Shown here in pieces: positions 46,824 through 55,647 of a DNA stretch of 64,000 nucleotides. Numbering within the stretch: the stretch's first letter is position 1; each line of letters begins with the position of its first letter. A program made the position numbers and the translations under genes. The notes beneath the pieces were generated by a model. It was given only the letters and a program-made list of their open reading frames with translations. It ran no database searches and had not been told where the DNA came from. The stretch is from Nocardia arizonensis (GTDB lineage Bacteria > Actinomycetota > Actinomycetes > Mycobacteriales > Mycobacteriaceae). The stretch is taken from NCBI RefSeq assembly GCF_001310275.1, contig NZ_LGYZ01000081.1, positions 248,001-312,000 on the forward strand, read 5' to 3'.

Positions 46824-46835
46824 TGGTCTATACCA
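46824..46835. promoter_or_regulatory. GntR/HutC operator-like site 1
   Basis: TGGTCTATACCA, an imperfect palindrome of the TGGTCTAGACCA type bound by HutC-subfamily regulators (PhnF, DasR). Next to the regulator start; centre about 47 bases from site 2. Confidence 0.65.
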
Positions 46836-46870
46836 ATTGTTTACCGAGCGTTCGCATCGGTAACATCCAT

Positions 46871-46882
46871 CGGTCTAGACCA
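46871..46882. promoter_or_regulatory. GntR/HutC operator-like site 2
   Basis: CGGTCTAGACCA containing the perfect palindrome GGTCTAGACC (46872-46881), 18 bases before the ATG of the FAD oxidase gene. Matches the dre-like consensus. Binding by the adjacent regulator is inferred from location. Confidence 0.7.
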
Positions 46883-46899
46883 TTTGCGACGATGGTCGC

Positions 46900-48027
46900 A
46901 TGCGATTGGTCATCATCGGCGGTGGGATTCTCGGCACCGCCCACGCCTTCGCCGCGGTCACCCGAGGTCACGAGGTCGTCCACCTGGAACGGGAACCCGA
47001 GGCGCGCGGCGCGACCGTGCGCAATTTCGGTCTGGTGTGGGTGTCGGGCCGGACCACCGCCGAACTCGATCTGACGCTGCGCTCGCGCCAACTGTGGGAG
47101 GAGATCGGCGGACGGGTTCCGGCGGTGGGTTTTCGCCCCTGCGGATCGATCACGCTGATCCGCACCGAGGCCGAACTGGATGTCGCCCGCGCCGCCGTCG
47201 CCGCTACCGACGCCGGGGCACGCGGCTTCGCGCTGCTCGATCCCGGCGAGGTGCGCGCGATCAACCCGGCGCTGCGCGGCACATTCCTCGCCGGGCTGCA
47301 CTGTTCGACCGATGCCGCGGTCGAATCGCGTCAGGCGTTGCCCGCACTGCGCTCCTACCTCACCGCCACCGGTCGCTACACCTTCCACCCGAGCACCGAG
47401 GCCAGGTCGGTCACCGATACCGGTTCGGGCGCGACGGTTCTCGACGACCACGGCCACCGCCACGAGGCCGACCTCGTCCTGCACTGTCCCGGCGCCGCGC
47501 ACACCGGACTGACCCGCGAACTCGCGGGCGAACTCCCCGTGCGCCGGGTGCGGTTGCAGATGATGCAGACCGCGCCGCTCGGTGAACCGCTGACCACCGC
47601 CATCGCCGACGGCGACAGTTTCCGCTACTACCCGGGTTTCGCCGGACCCGCGGTCGACCGCCTGACCGCCGAACAGTCCCAGACCGCCGTCGCCGCCGAA
47701 CACGCCATGCAGCTGCTGTGTGTGCAGCGCCTGCACGGCGGACTGACCATCGGCGACACCCACGAATACGCGGAGCCGTTCCCCTTCGACGTGGACGAGT
47801 CGCCCTACGACCACCTGACCGAGGTGACCGAGGAATTGCTCGGCCGCCGACTGCCGCCGATCGTGCGGCGCTGGGCGGGCGTATACAGCCAGAGTGTCGA
47901 TCCCGCCGCCATCGTCACCAGAGTCCGTGCCGCCGAGCACATCCGGGTGATCACCGGACCCGGTGGCCGCGGCATGACCCTCGGCCCCGCCATCGGCGCG
48001 CAGACCGCCGACCTTCTCGACCTGTGA
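46900..48027 (+). CDS. FAD-dependent oxidoreductase of the aminophosphonate-associated family (TIGR03364-like)
   Basis: 375 aa DAO-fold enzyme. FAD motif LVIIGGGILGTAHAFAAVTR with HLEREPEARGATVRNFGLVW, and C-terminal VITGPGGRGMTLGPAIGAQT. This family is found beside PhnX-like hydrolases and phosphonate transporters and is proposed to oxidatively deaminate 2-aminoethylphosphonate or a hydroxylated/N-methyl relative to the aldehyde. It would replace the transaminase PhnW, which is absent here. First gene of the operon, directly after operator site 2. Confidence 0.85.
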   Translation: MRLVIIGGGILGTAHAFAAVTRGHEVVHLEREPEARGATVRNFGLVWVSGRTTAELDLTLRSRQLWEEIGGRVPAVGFRPCGSITLIRTEAELDVARAAVAATDAGARGFALLDPGEVRAINPALRGTFLAGLHCSTDAAVESRQALPALRSYLTATGRYTFHPSTEARSVTDTGSGATVLDDHGHRHEADLVLHCPGAAHTGLTRELAGELPVRRVRLQMMQTAPLGEPLTTAIADGDSFRYYPGFAGPAVDRLTAEQSQTAVAAEHAMQLLCVQRLHGGLTIGDTHEYAEPFPFDVDESPYDHLTEVTEELLGRRLPPIVRRWAGVYSQSVDPAAIVTRVRAAEHIRVITGPGGRGMTLGPAIGAQTADLLDL

Positions 48028-48037
48028 GGTGACCGCC

Positions 48038-48718
48038 GTGTCCGACAAGCCCATTCAACTCGCCGTCCTCGATATGGCCGGTACCACCGTCGCCGACGGC
48101 GGACTCGTCCTGCGCGCCTTCGAATCCGCGGCCACCGCGGGCGGTATCGCGCCGCGGGGTCCCGAACGCGACCGTGCCATCCGCTACGTACTCGACACCA
48201 TGGGCCAGTCCAAGATCGAGGTCTTCCGCGCCCTGTTCGGCGACGAAACCACCGCCCGGGCCGCCAATTCGGCCTTCGAACACGCCTACGACGCACTCAT
48301 CGACGAGGTCGATATCAGTCCCGTCCCCGGTGCGGCCGAGACCATCGCCGCGCTGCGCGAGGCGGGCGTCAAGGTCGCGCTCACCACCGGATTCAGCCGC
48401 GGCACGCAGGACAAGCTGCTGGACGCGCTGGGCTGGCGCGATATCGCCGACCTGACCCTCGCCCCCGCCGAAGCCGGCCGCGGACGGCCATACCCCGATC
48501 TCGTCCTCACCGCACTGCTTCGCCTCGGCGTCGACGCCGTCGACCGCGTCGCGGTACTCGGCGACACCACCAGCGATATCGCCACCGGCACAGCGGCGGG
48601 CGCGCGCATCGTCGCGGGCACGCTGACCGGCGCGCACGGCGCCCGGGATCTGCGCGCCGCGGGCGCCACCCACATCGTCGAATCGGTCGCGGATTTCGCG
48701 CCGATCGTCCTGTCCTGA
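48038..48718 (+). CDS. PhnX-like phosphonatase (HAD family)
   Basis: 226 aa. HAD nucleophile motif LAVLDMAGTTVADGG (Asp12; Ala14 as in phosphonoacetaldehyde hydrolase), LTTGFSRGTQDKLLDAL (motif II), AVLGDTTSDIATGTAAGARI (motif IV). LDTMGQSKIEVFRALFGDE aligns by eye with the PhnX cap motif MGxxKxxxxRAL, placing Lys59 at the Schiff-base lysine position. Expected to cleave the C-P bond of phosphonoacetaldehyde or a close analogue. GTG 48038 preferred over GTG 48029 because GAGGTGA lies 5 bases upstream of it. Confidence 0.85.
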   Translation: MSDKPIQLAVLDMAGTTVADGGLVLRAFESAATAGGIAPRGPERDRAIRYVLDTMGQSKIEVFRALFGDETTARAANSAFEHAYDALIDEVDISPVPGAAETIAALREAGVKVALTTGFSRGTQDKLLDALGWRDIADLTLAPAEAGRGRPYPDLVLTALLRLGVDAVDRVAVLGDTTSDIATGTAAGARIVAGTLTGAHGARDLRAAGATHIVESVADFAPIVLS

Positions 48719-48781
48719 TCCCTTCCCCTGTCCCCCGTCCCTTCGATCAACCCCTCTCTCCTCAGCGAAAGTTGCTCTGCC

Positions 48782-49837
48782 GTGCGTACTTCCACAACGC
48801 GCCTGTCCAGAATCCTGTCCACGACCGCGCTGCTGCTCGCGGCCGCGACCACGGTGACCCTCACCGCGGCCTGCGGCGGCACCGGATCGGGCGGCTCCGG
48901 CGACCAGACCGTCACGGTCTACTCCGCCGACGGTCTCGACGACTGGTACAAGGTCCAATTCGACAAGTTCAAGGCACAGACCGGCATCTCGGTCGACGTC
49001 GTCGCCGCCGGATCGGGTGAGGTGGTGAACCGGGTCGAGAAGGAGAAGTCGAATCCGCAGGCCGACGTCGTGGTCACCCTGCCGCCGTTCATCCAGAAGG
49101 CCGCGGCCTCCGATCTGCTCCAGCCGCTCGGCATCGACACCTCCGCCTTCCCCGATTCGGAGAAGGACCCCAAGGGCCGCTACGTCAGCCTCGCGGGCAA
49201 CTACCTCAACTTCATCGCCAACCAGGCGGTGGATTCGAGCAAACTCACCTGGGACGACCTGCTGAAACCGGAATTCAAGGGCAAATTGCAGTATTCGACG
49301 CCCGGTCAGGCCGGTGACGGCACCGCGGTGCTGATCCTGCTCCAGCAGCTGCGCGGCAAGGACGGTGCACTGGACTACCTGAAGCAGTTGCAGGTCAACA
49401 ATGTCGGCCCGTCCTCGTCCACCGGCAAATTGCAGCCAAAGGTCGACAAGGGCGAACTGCTGATCGCCAACGGCGACGTCCAGATGAACATGGCCTCGAT
49501 CAAGGACAAGGGGTCGACGTTCCGCATCTTCTTCCCGGCATCGGCCGACGGCCGCAAGCACACCGTCGCACTGCCCTACTTCATGGGCCTGGCCAAGGGC
49601 GCCCCGCACGCCGACGCCGCCAAGAAGCTGATGACCTTCCTGCTCAGCAAGGAGGTCCAGCAGAGCCTCGGCCCGGACGCCTTCGCCGTCTCCGCGCGCA
49701 CCGACCTCAAAGACGCCGCGGCCAACGGACCGGCCGCGCTCATCCAGGGCGTCGAGGTCGTGCGCCCGGACTGGTCGGCGGTCCTGACCGATCTCGACAC
49801 CGACGTGGCCGCCTACGAGAAGGCCATCGGAGGCTGA
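48782..49837 (+). CDS. Phosphonate (2-aminoethylphosphonate-type) ABC transporter substrate-binding lipoprotein
   Basis: 351 aa. Signal with lipobox LTAACGG (Cys at about 31), then a type 2 periplasmic-binding fold as in iron/AEP-binding proteins: VTVYSADGLDDWYKVQFDKF, LAGNYLNFIANQAVDSSKL, YSTPGQAGDGTAVLILLQQL, IANGDVQMNMASIKDKG. Lipid-anchored on the outer face of the membrane. GTG start. Substrate inferred from the catabolic genes upstream. Confidence 0.88.
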   Translation: MRTSTTRLSRILSTTALLLAAATTVTLTAACGGTGSGGSGDQTVTVYSADGLDDWYKVQFDKFKAQTGISVDVVAAGSGEVVNRVEKEKSNPQADVVVTLPPFIQKAAASDLLQPLGIDTSAFPDSEKDPKGRYVSLAGNYLNFIANQAVDSSKLTWDDLLKPEFKGKLQYSTPGQAGDGTAVLILLQQLRGKDGALDYLKQLQVNNVGPSSSTGKLQPKVDKGELLIANGDVQMNMASIKDKGSTFRIFFPASADGRKHTVALPYFMGLAKGAPHADAAKKLMTFLLSKEVQQSLGPDAFAVSARTDLKDAAANGPAALIQGVEVVRPDWSAVLTDLDTDVAAYEKAIGG

Positions 49838-49838
49838 T

Positions 49839-51047
49839 ATGAGCCCCGGTGCCGACGCGCTGACCCAGCGCGCCAGAACCGCATCGTCCACCGTGCCCCG
49901 GACGGGCGCCATCCCCGGATCCGGGGAGCCCGCCATCGTCTTCGACCGCGTCGGGGTCCGCTACGGCGCGGGTCGCAAGGCGACCATCGCACTGGCCGAT
50001 TTCAGCCTGCGCGTCGCCGCCGGGGAAACCGTCGCACTGCTCGGACCCAGCGGTTCGGGCAAGTCGACCGCGCTCAAAGCGCTGGCCGGATTCGTCCGGC
50101 CCAGTTCGGGCACGGTCCGGCTGGCCGGTCGCGACGTCACGAATCTTTCACCCGCCGCACGCGGCATCGGCGTTGTGGTCCAGTCCTACGCCCTGTTCCC
50201 TCATATGACCGTGCGGTCCAATGTGGCCTTCGGCTTGAAGGCGCACCGGGTGCCACGCCGTGAGATCGGTCCCCGGGTCGTCGAGGCGCTGGACATGGTC
50301 GGGATGTCCGGCTATGCGGCCCGGTTGCCGCGCGAACTGTCGGGCGGTCAGCAGCAGCGGGTCGCCATCGCCCGCGCCCTGGCCATCCGGCCCGCGGTAC
50401 TGCTGCTGGACGAACCGCTGGCCGCGCTCGACGCGCAACTGCGCCAGTCGATGCTCGGCGAGCTACAGCGGCTGCGTACCGCACTGCCCGACACCGCCAT
50501 GCTGTACGTCACCCACGACCAGTCCGAGGCGCTGGCGCTGGCCGATCGCATCGCGGTCATGCGCGAGGCCCGGCTCGTCGACGTGGACACGGCCGAGAAT
50601 CTCTGGCAACGTCCGCCCAGCGATTTCACCGCCGCCTTCCTCGGCGGCGCGAATCTGGTGTCCTGCACCGTGAATCGCGCCTCCGAGGGGGTGGCCCTGG
50701 TCACTGCCGGTGCGCACACCCTGCGCGCCGAGGCCCCCTCGCCCGGGGTGGGACGGCAGTGGGAACCGGATTCGGCGGCATTGCTGTGCGTGCGTCCGCA
50801 CACGCTGTCCCTGGTCGCCGCCGACGCGCGCGACGCGCTGGGCGCGAGGGTCATCGAGAACGTGTGGCGCGGTGCGTCGAGTCGGGTGCGGCTGAGCGTC
50901 GAGGGGGTGGCCGAGGACATCGCCGTCGACGTGTCGGGGCGGTGCGCGGCCGGGATCGGCGACGCGGTCGGGGTCCGTTTCCCCGATCCGGCCGGCGTCC
51001 TTATCCCCACTCCGCTCGGCGCGGACGAGTCGGGAGCACGGCCGTGA
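49839..51047 (+). CDS. ABC transporter ATP-binding protein, phosphonate locus
   Basis: 402 aa. Walker A ALLGPSGSGKSTALKALAGF, Q-loop VVVQSYALFPHMTV, signature LSGGQQQRVAIARALAI, Walker B LLLDEPLAALDAQL, H-loop YVTHDQSEALAL, then a C-terminal TOBE domain (about 290-400). PotA/FbpC-type importer ATPase. ATG one base past the previous stop region; drives the two permeases that follow. Confidence 0.92.
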   Translation: MSPGADALTQRARTASSTVPRTGAIPGSGEPAIVFDRVGVRYGAGRKATIALADFSLRVAAGETVALLGPSGSGKSTALKALAGFVRPSSGTVRLAGRDVTNLSPAARGIGVVVQSYALFPHMTVRSNVAFGLKAHRVPRREIGPRVVEALDMVGMSGYAARLPRELSGGQQQRVAIARALAIRPAVLLLDEPLAALDAQLRQSMLGELQRLRTALPDTAMLYVTHDQSEALALADRIAVMREARLVDVDTAENLWQRPPSDFTAAFLGGANLVSCTVNRASEGVALVTAGAHTLRAEAPSPGVGRQWEPDSAALLCVRPHTLSLVAADARDALGARVIENVWRGASSRVRLSVEGVAEDIAVDVSGRCAAGIGDAVGVRFPDPAGVLIPTPLGADESGARP

Positions 51048-51105
51048 GGGGGCTCGTGGTCCCGGCCCGACCCGTGCGGAACGGCCACGCGGAACGGGGC
51101 CGGTC

Positions 51106-51993
51106 GTGACCGCACTGCTCGACCCGCCCGCCGAATCCGCGACCACGCCGCCACCAACGCCGCACCGCCTCCGCGCGGTGCTGTTGGCGCTGCCGCCGAT
51201 CCTGGTCGTCGTCGTCATCGCCTGCTATCCCATCGCCCGGGTGCTGGCCGAATCCACGGTGACCCCCACCGGCCGCGGGACCTCGGTGTGGACCCATGTC
51301 CTGACCTCGGCCTCCTTCCGTGACGCCCTGTGGCGCACCGTCGGTATCGCCGTCGCCTCGACCGCGGGCTGTCTGGTGCTCGGCACCTTCCTCGGGGTGG
51401 TGCTGGCCTTCGTGCCCTTCCCCGGGTCGGCGGTGGTGGGCCGTTTGATCGATACGATCCTCACCCTGCCGTCGTTCCTGGTGACGCTGGCCTTCACCTT
51501 CCTCTACGGCACCGCGGGCGCGCTCAACGCACTGATCAGCCGGATCACCGGCCGTGACACCCCGCTCGTCGACTTCCTCACCACCCCGCTCGGCGTCATC
51601 GCCGCCGAGATCACCTTCTTCACCCCGTTCGTGGTGCGGCCGTTGCTGGCAGCCTTCGCGCAACTGCCGCGTGAACAACTCGACGTCGCCGCGAGTCTCG
51701 GCGCCTCGCCGTGGCGGGTGCTGCGCCAGGTGGTCCTGCCCGAGGCGTGGCCCGCGCTCGCGGCCGGCGGCAGCCTGGTCCTGCTGTTGACCCTCAACGA
51801 ATTCGGGATCGTCCTGTTCACCGGCGCCAAGGGCGTGCTGACTCTGCCCGCGCTCATCTACACCCGCGGCATCGTCACCTTCGACCTGCCGGGCGCCGCG
51901 GTCATGGCGACCGTACAGGTGGCGCTCTCGTTGACCTTGTATGCGGGCTACCGGATCGTGTTCGCGCGCGTCACCGCGCGGAAGGGAGACTGA
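51106..51993 (+). CDS. ABC transporter permease 1, phosphonate locus
   Basis: 295 aa, 6 predicted membrane helices; EAA-loop region EQLDVAASLGASPWRVLRQV near residue 200 contacts the ATPase. PhnU/CysT-like. GTG start; 2 bases before the next gene. Confidence 0.9.
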   Translation: MTALLDPPAESATTPPPTPHRLRAVLLALPPILVVVVIACYPIARVLAESTVTPTGRGTSVWTHVLTSASFRDALWRTVGIAVASTAGCLVLGTFLGVVLAFVPFPGSAVVGRLIDTILTLPSFLVTLAFTFLYGTAGALNALISRITGRDTPLVDFLTTPLGVIAAEITFFTPFVVRPLLAAFAQLPREQLDVAASLGASPWRVLRQVVLPEAWPALAAGGSLVLLLTLNEFGIVLFTGAKGVLTLPALIYTRGIVTFDLPGAAVMATVQVALSLTLYAGYRIVFARVTARKGD

Positions 51994-51995
51994 CC

Positions 51996-52793
51996 GTGCT
52001 GGTGTGGACCCGCACCGGAAAGGCCGTGGTGCTCACCGTCTTCGGCCTCGTGGTGACGATCGTGTTCCTCGCGCCCATCGCCACCGTGCTCGCGGCGGCG
52101 CTGGCAGGCAGTTGGACCGGGCCCCTGCCCTCCGATCTCGGCATCGCCAACTTCCGCACGGCGCTGTCCGGCGACGGCGCGGCCAGTCTGTCGGTCAGTC
52201 TCCAGACCGCGCTGCTGGCGGGCGCGGTGGCGCTGGTACTCGGCACGTGGGCGGCGCTGGCGGCGCGCGAGACGCCGTCATGGTGCCGCAGGCTCACCGA
52301 CGCGGTCTTCCACCTGCCGGTCGCCGTGCCGTCGGTAGCCATCGGGTTGGGTGTGCTGATCGCGTTCAACGAACGGCCCCTGCTGCTCGGCGGCACCAAA
52401 TGGATTGTCATCCTCGCGCATTCGGTGCTGGTACTGGCCTACACCTTCAGCGCCGTCGGCGCGGCGCTCGACCGGCTCGATCCCGGCTACCGGCAGGCCG
52501 CGCAATCCCTCGGCGCCGGACCGGTCCGGGTGCTGACGCTGGTGACGCTGCCGCTGCTGCTGCCCGCGCTCGGCGCGGCGGCGGGACTGTCGATCGCCCT
52601 GTCGATGGGGGAACTCGGCGCGACCATCATGGTCTACCCGGCCTCGTGGCGGACGCTGCCGGTGAGCATCTTCGCCCAGACCGACCGCGGCGAGGTCTTC
52701 GACGCCGCGGCGGGCACCTGTCTGCTGGTCATGGTGACCCTCATCGCGCTGATGGTGTTGGGACGGTTGCGGGGTCGCGCGGCGGTGCGATGA
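51996..52793 (+). CDS. ABC transporter permease 2, phosphonate locus
   Basis: 265 aa, 6 predicted membrane helices; EAA loop DPGYRQAAQSLGAGPVRVLT around residues 165-185. PhnV/CysW-like partner of permease 1. GTG 51996 with GGGAG upstream; follows permease 1 by 2 bases. Confidence 0.9.
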   Translation: MLVWTRTGKAVVLTVFGLVVTIVFLAPIATVLAAALAGSWTGPLPSDLGIANFRTALSGDGAASLSVSLQTALLAGAVALVLGTWAALAARETPSWCRRLTDAVFHLPVAVPSVAIGLGVLIAFNERPLLLGGTKWIVILAHSVLVLAYTFSAVGAALDRLDPGYRQAAQSLGAGPVRVLTLVTLPLLLPALGAAAGLSIALSMGELGATIMVYPASWRTLPVSIFAQTDRGEVFDAAAGTCLLVMVTLIALMVLGRLRGRAAVR

Positions 52794-52839
52794 TCTTCGC
52801 GGCACGCCGCATTCGCCGCGACATCATTAGGATCGAGAC

Positions 52840-53439
52840 GTGTCCCTGCTCCCCATGATCTTCACCGCGGGCTGGGCCAGCGGGATCAATGCCTATGCGG
52901 TGGTGCTGCTGCTCGGATTGGCCGGGGTCACCGGCCTTTCCGATGAGGTGCCCGCGGGTTTGCAGCGCACCGACGTGTTGATCGCCGCGGCCGTGCTGTT
53001 CCTCGTCGAGGCGGTGGCCGACAAGATCCCCTATCTGGACACGTTCTGGGACGCCCTGCACACCGTGGTGCGCCCGGCCTCGGGCGCGGTGGTCGCGGCG
53101 CTCATCGCCGGGTCCGACGGTTCGCTGCCCGAACTCGCCGCGGCGGCGGTCGGCGGCACCGCGGCATTGGCGAGTCACGTGGTCAAGGCCGGGTTGCGCA
53201 TGGCGATCAACACCTCACCGGAACCCGCGAGCAATATCGTCGTCAGCACCGCCGAGGATCTGGGCGCGAGCGGCATGATCGTGCTCGCCATCTTCCACCC
53301 CGTCGCCGCGGCGGTCGTCGCGGGCATCCTGCTGCTGCTCGGACTGACCCTGGTGTGGTTGCTGGCCAGTCGAATTCGGCGCTACCGCAGACGCCGACGC
53401 GAGCGACGAGAACAGCGGCGCGCGGCCGCGGCGGTGTGA
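52840..53439 (+). CDS. DUF4126 membrane protein
   Basis: 199 aa. N-terminal MIFTAGWASGINAYAVVLLL and VEAVADKIPYLDTFWDALHT are family features; about 4 membrane helices and a very basic Arg-rich tail (RIRRYRRRRRERREQRR). Function unknown. GTG start 46 bases after permease 2; whether it belongs to the phosphonate operon is unclear. Confidence 0.82.
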   Translation: MSLLPMIFTAGWASGINAYAVVLLLGLAGVTGLSDEVPAGLQRTDVLIAAAVLFLVEAVADKIPYLDTFWDALHTVVRPASGAVVAALIAGSDGSLPELAAAAVGGTAALASHVVKAGLRMAINTSPEPASNIVVSTAEDLGASGMIVLAIFHPVAAAVVAGILLLLGLTLVWLLASRIRRYRRRRRERREQRRAAAAV

Positions 53440-53492
53440 CACGCCGCGGAAATCGCCTTGCGTCCCGAACGCGCCGCCGCCACCATCGGACG

Positions 53493-54068
53493 ATGGACAC
53501 CACCGGCCCCGCGGCGGTCCCGCCCCAGCGCTTCGACATCGACGAGTTGCTGATCCGTCGCTGGCGCCACGACGACCTCACCGCGCAATACGAGGCCATC
53601 CTCGCCTCGCACGAGCATCTGCACCCTTGGATGCCGTGGGCCGCCGCCGAGCCCTCCCTGGAACGTCAGCGCGCGTTCATCGCCGACGCCGCCGCGAACC
53701 CGCCCGACGGTCGCGGCGATCACTTCTACGGCATCTTCGATCACGACGGCGCGGTGCTCGGTGGCATCGGCCTGCACCACAGGTCGGAGCCGGGAACCGC
53801 GGAGATCGGCTACTGGTGCCATGTCGACCACACCGGCCGGGGCGTGATCACCCGCGCCGTCGCCGCGCTCACCGGGATCGCATTGAATCTCCCCGGTATC
53901 CGCCGCGTCGAGATCCGCTGCGACGAGGCCAATGTGCGCAGTGCCGCGGTGCCGCGCCGGCTCGGCTACCGGCTCGATCGCATCGAAACCCGCGCACCGA
54001 CGGCGCCCGCGGAATCGGGGCGCGTCATGGTGTGGCAGACAACTCGCGACCGGACATCGAATTCGTAA
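53493..54068 (+). CDS. GNAT N-acetyltransferase, RimJ/RimL-like
   Basis: 191 aa: ELLIRRWRHDDLTAQYEAIL at the N-terminus, GGIGLHHRSEPGTAEIGYWC and HTGRGVITRAVAALTGIAL (acetyl-CoA site; RimL-type HxGRGxxTxA), RRVEIRCDEANVRSAAVPRR. ATG 53493. Substrate (ribosomal protein N-terminus or small molecule) unknown. Confidence 0.86.
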   Translation: MDTTGPAAVPPQRFDIDELLIRRWRHDDLTAQYEAILASHEHLHPWMPWAAAEPSLERQRAFIADAAANPPDGRGDHFYGIFDHDGAVLGGIGLHHRSEPGTAEIGYWCHVDHTGRGVITRAVAALTGIALNLPGIRRVEIRCDEANVRSAAVPRRLGYRLDRIETRAPTAPAESGRVMVWQTTRDRTSNS

Positions 54069-54264
54069 CGCGATTCGAATTCGTATCGCTCGGGAGTCGA
54101 ACGGCGGGCGTGCCGCGCCAGTCGACCACGCGGCACGCCGGGCGAGGCGCGCCGTTGCGCCCGCCGTCCACGATGCCCGGCGAAATACCGTTCTCGGCGG
54201 GCGGCACCTCGGGTAGCGGCCCGGCCGGGCAGTGCCGACGTGATCGATTCCGCCTCGCCGAGAG

Positions 54265-54708
54265 CTACTGTTCCGGCAGTCGACGACGGCCACCGACCAC
54301 GTCGGTTACCAGATCAGTGTAACCGTCGACGAGTTCGGCCAGGTGATACCAATGTTTATGGGTATTGCCGCTGCGCGGCCCCTCGACATCGATGGCTTGA
54401 TTCGCATCGACCCAGCTACGCGCCATTCGATCCACGACGGCGCCGAGGCTTTCGGTATGCAATATCGCACCGTAGCGATCCTGCGGGATCTCCTGCGCGA
54501 TCCAATCATTGATATCATCGATGAGTTCACCGCGCCGGCTGTCTATTTCGGCGACCATGAACGCATCGCGCACTTCCGCGCGTCGCGCGTGCAGTTCCGC
54601 GAGCGCGTGCGCCGAGCGCAATAGTTCACGATCTTGAAAGCGGCGCCCTTGGAATGCGCACAATATCTGCGGAGCTGTGGGCAACACCCCGACTGTCGGC
54701 GCGCTCAT
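54265..54708 (-). CDS. DUF4254 family protein
   Basis: 147 aa, helical: LCAFQGRRFQDRELLRSAHA, LAELHARRAEVRDAFMVAEI, IDDINDWIAQEIPQDRYGAI, HTESLGAVVDRMARSW. ATG 54708, or GTG 54714. More A+T at wobble positions than its neighbours. A TATATA box lies about 40 bases upstream on the minus strand. DUF4254 proteins are of unknown function and common in actinobacteria. Marks the start of the scarred island. Confidence 0.75.
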   Translation of the reverse strand: MSAPTVGVLPTAPQILCAFQGRRFQDRELLRSAHALAELHARRAEVRDAFMVAEIDSRRGELIDDINDWIAQEIPQDRYGAILHTESLGAVVDRMARSWVDANQAIDVEGPRSGNTHKHWYHLAELVDGYTDLVTDVVGGRRRLPEQ

Positions 54709-55139
54709 CGGCACGCCCGAAAATTGCCCGACACCAAAGCTCTATATACCAACATGATTGGCTCTCGATTCGGTTATCCCGGTCATAGGATCGGTAGTAC
54801 ACAACCAGGCTAGCTGGATCATGCGCTTACGGATGCAAGAACGCAAGATTGCGTCCTACATGCTGCGTCTTCGGTGTTCTCGCGGCGTGTCGTCTGCCGC
54901 CCCACACCACCCTTCGCGGCCGGGAAACGCGAGACCCGGTGCGAGAGGGCGTATTCCAGATCCCGTCTCCGCCTCCGCCGCACCCACGCGTAGCAGTCCG
55001 AGCACCGCTTTCCGGGCCGGTTCCGGCCTCGATCACGGTTTCGCAACGACAACCCTCCTCGACAGTCTGGTACGGCGTCCGGACTCTCGACGGGCGTGGC
55101 CGTGTTGTCGCTATCCGAGGCAATCGAATTGAGGTTGTC
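54709..55139. other. Gene-free, relatively AT-richer stretch
   Basis: About 430 bases with only frames that look like noise in both directions. First half (54720-54860) is clearly richer in A+T than the genome. I see no intact gene, RNA or repeat here. Confidence 0.45.
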
Positions 55140-55267
55140 GTCGGCTGGACAAGCTGGCGGCGGTGCGGGCGTTGAAGCTGCCGGCGGACTTTGTTCGCCG
55201 ACGCGAGTGAGAAGCTGGTCGATGCGTGGCGGGCTCGTGTCGTCAGCCGAGCCGGCTCCGATGGTTA
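55140..55267 (+). pseudogene. Frameshifted fragment of a Tn3-like (DUF4158) transposase
   Basis: One frame gives RRLDKLAAVRALKLPAD, and the +1 frame continues LFADASEKLVDAWRARVVS. Joined, they match the motif LDKLxAVRALGLPxxLFADxSEKLVxAWRAR that I know from the N-terminal DUF4158 domain of Tn3-type transposases. Stops lie just upstream and downstream, so it is a dead fragment of about 40 codons with one frameshift near 55190. Confidence 0.55.
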
Positions 55268-55597
55268 GTCCTCGGGGCCGGCGACCAGGTATTCCTTCAG
55301 CAAGATCTCGCCGGGCTCGAGATCCGGGAACTCCCGCTCGGCGGGCCCACTGAGAAATCTGATCTTGATGAAAGCGTCAGGATCGACATCGGCGAACGGA
55401 GCCAGCGAGAACCGCTGCTTGTTCTGGAACTTGTCGAGCAGTTCGATCTCGAGGTTGTCGCTGCCTTCCACGCCGTGCTTACGGATGAGGGTAGCCAAGG
55501 TAGGCCGTTCGGGGACGCTGTCGAGTAGCCTCGTGTAATGGCTGATCGACTCTTCATCGCTGACTCCGCCGATGATCTGGATCTTGGTGATCAACAT
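55265..55597 (-). CDS. Orphan protein of 110 aa
   Basis: MLITKIQIIGGVSDEESISH at the N-terminus, ELLDKFQNKQRFSLAPFADV and an acidic end (DLEPGEILLKEYLVAGPED). Mixed alpha/beta, soluble. GGGGAG ribosome-binding site 6 bases before ATG 55597. Less GC-rich codon choice than core genes, and flanked by transposon debris, so probably acquired. No family recognised. Confidence 0.65.
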   Translation of the reverse strand: MLITKIQIIGGVSDEESISHYTRLLDSVPERPTLATLIRKHGVEGSDNLEIELLDKFQNKQRFSLAPFADVDPDAFIKIRFLSGPAEREFPDLEPGEILLKEYLVAGPED

Positions 55598-55647
55598 ATT
55601 CTCCCCTCAAGGGATGTCGCGAGAACAGGCTTGCTGTCCGAAAGTCT

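Noticed and set aside
46824..46882. DasR regulon (chitin/GlcNAc) sites
   Set aside because: The motif is shared by HutC-type regulators in general and the adjacent genes are for phosphonates, not amino sugars.
54758..55132. 124-codon plus-strand frame in the AT-richer stretch
   Set aside because: No family, no ribosome-binding site, Arg/Ser/Pro-rich end; opposing frames are equally long.
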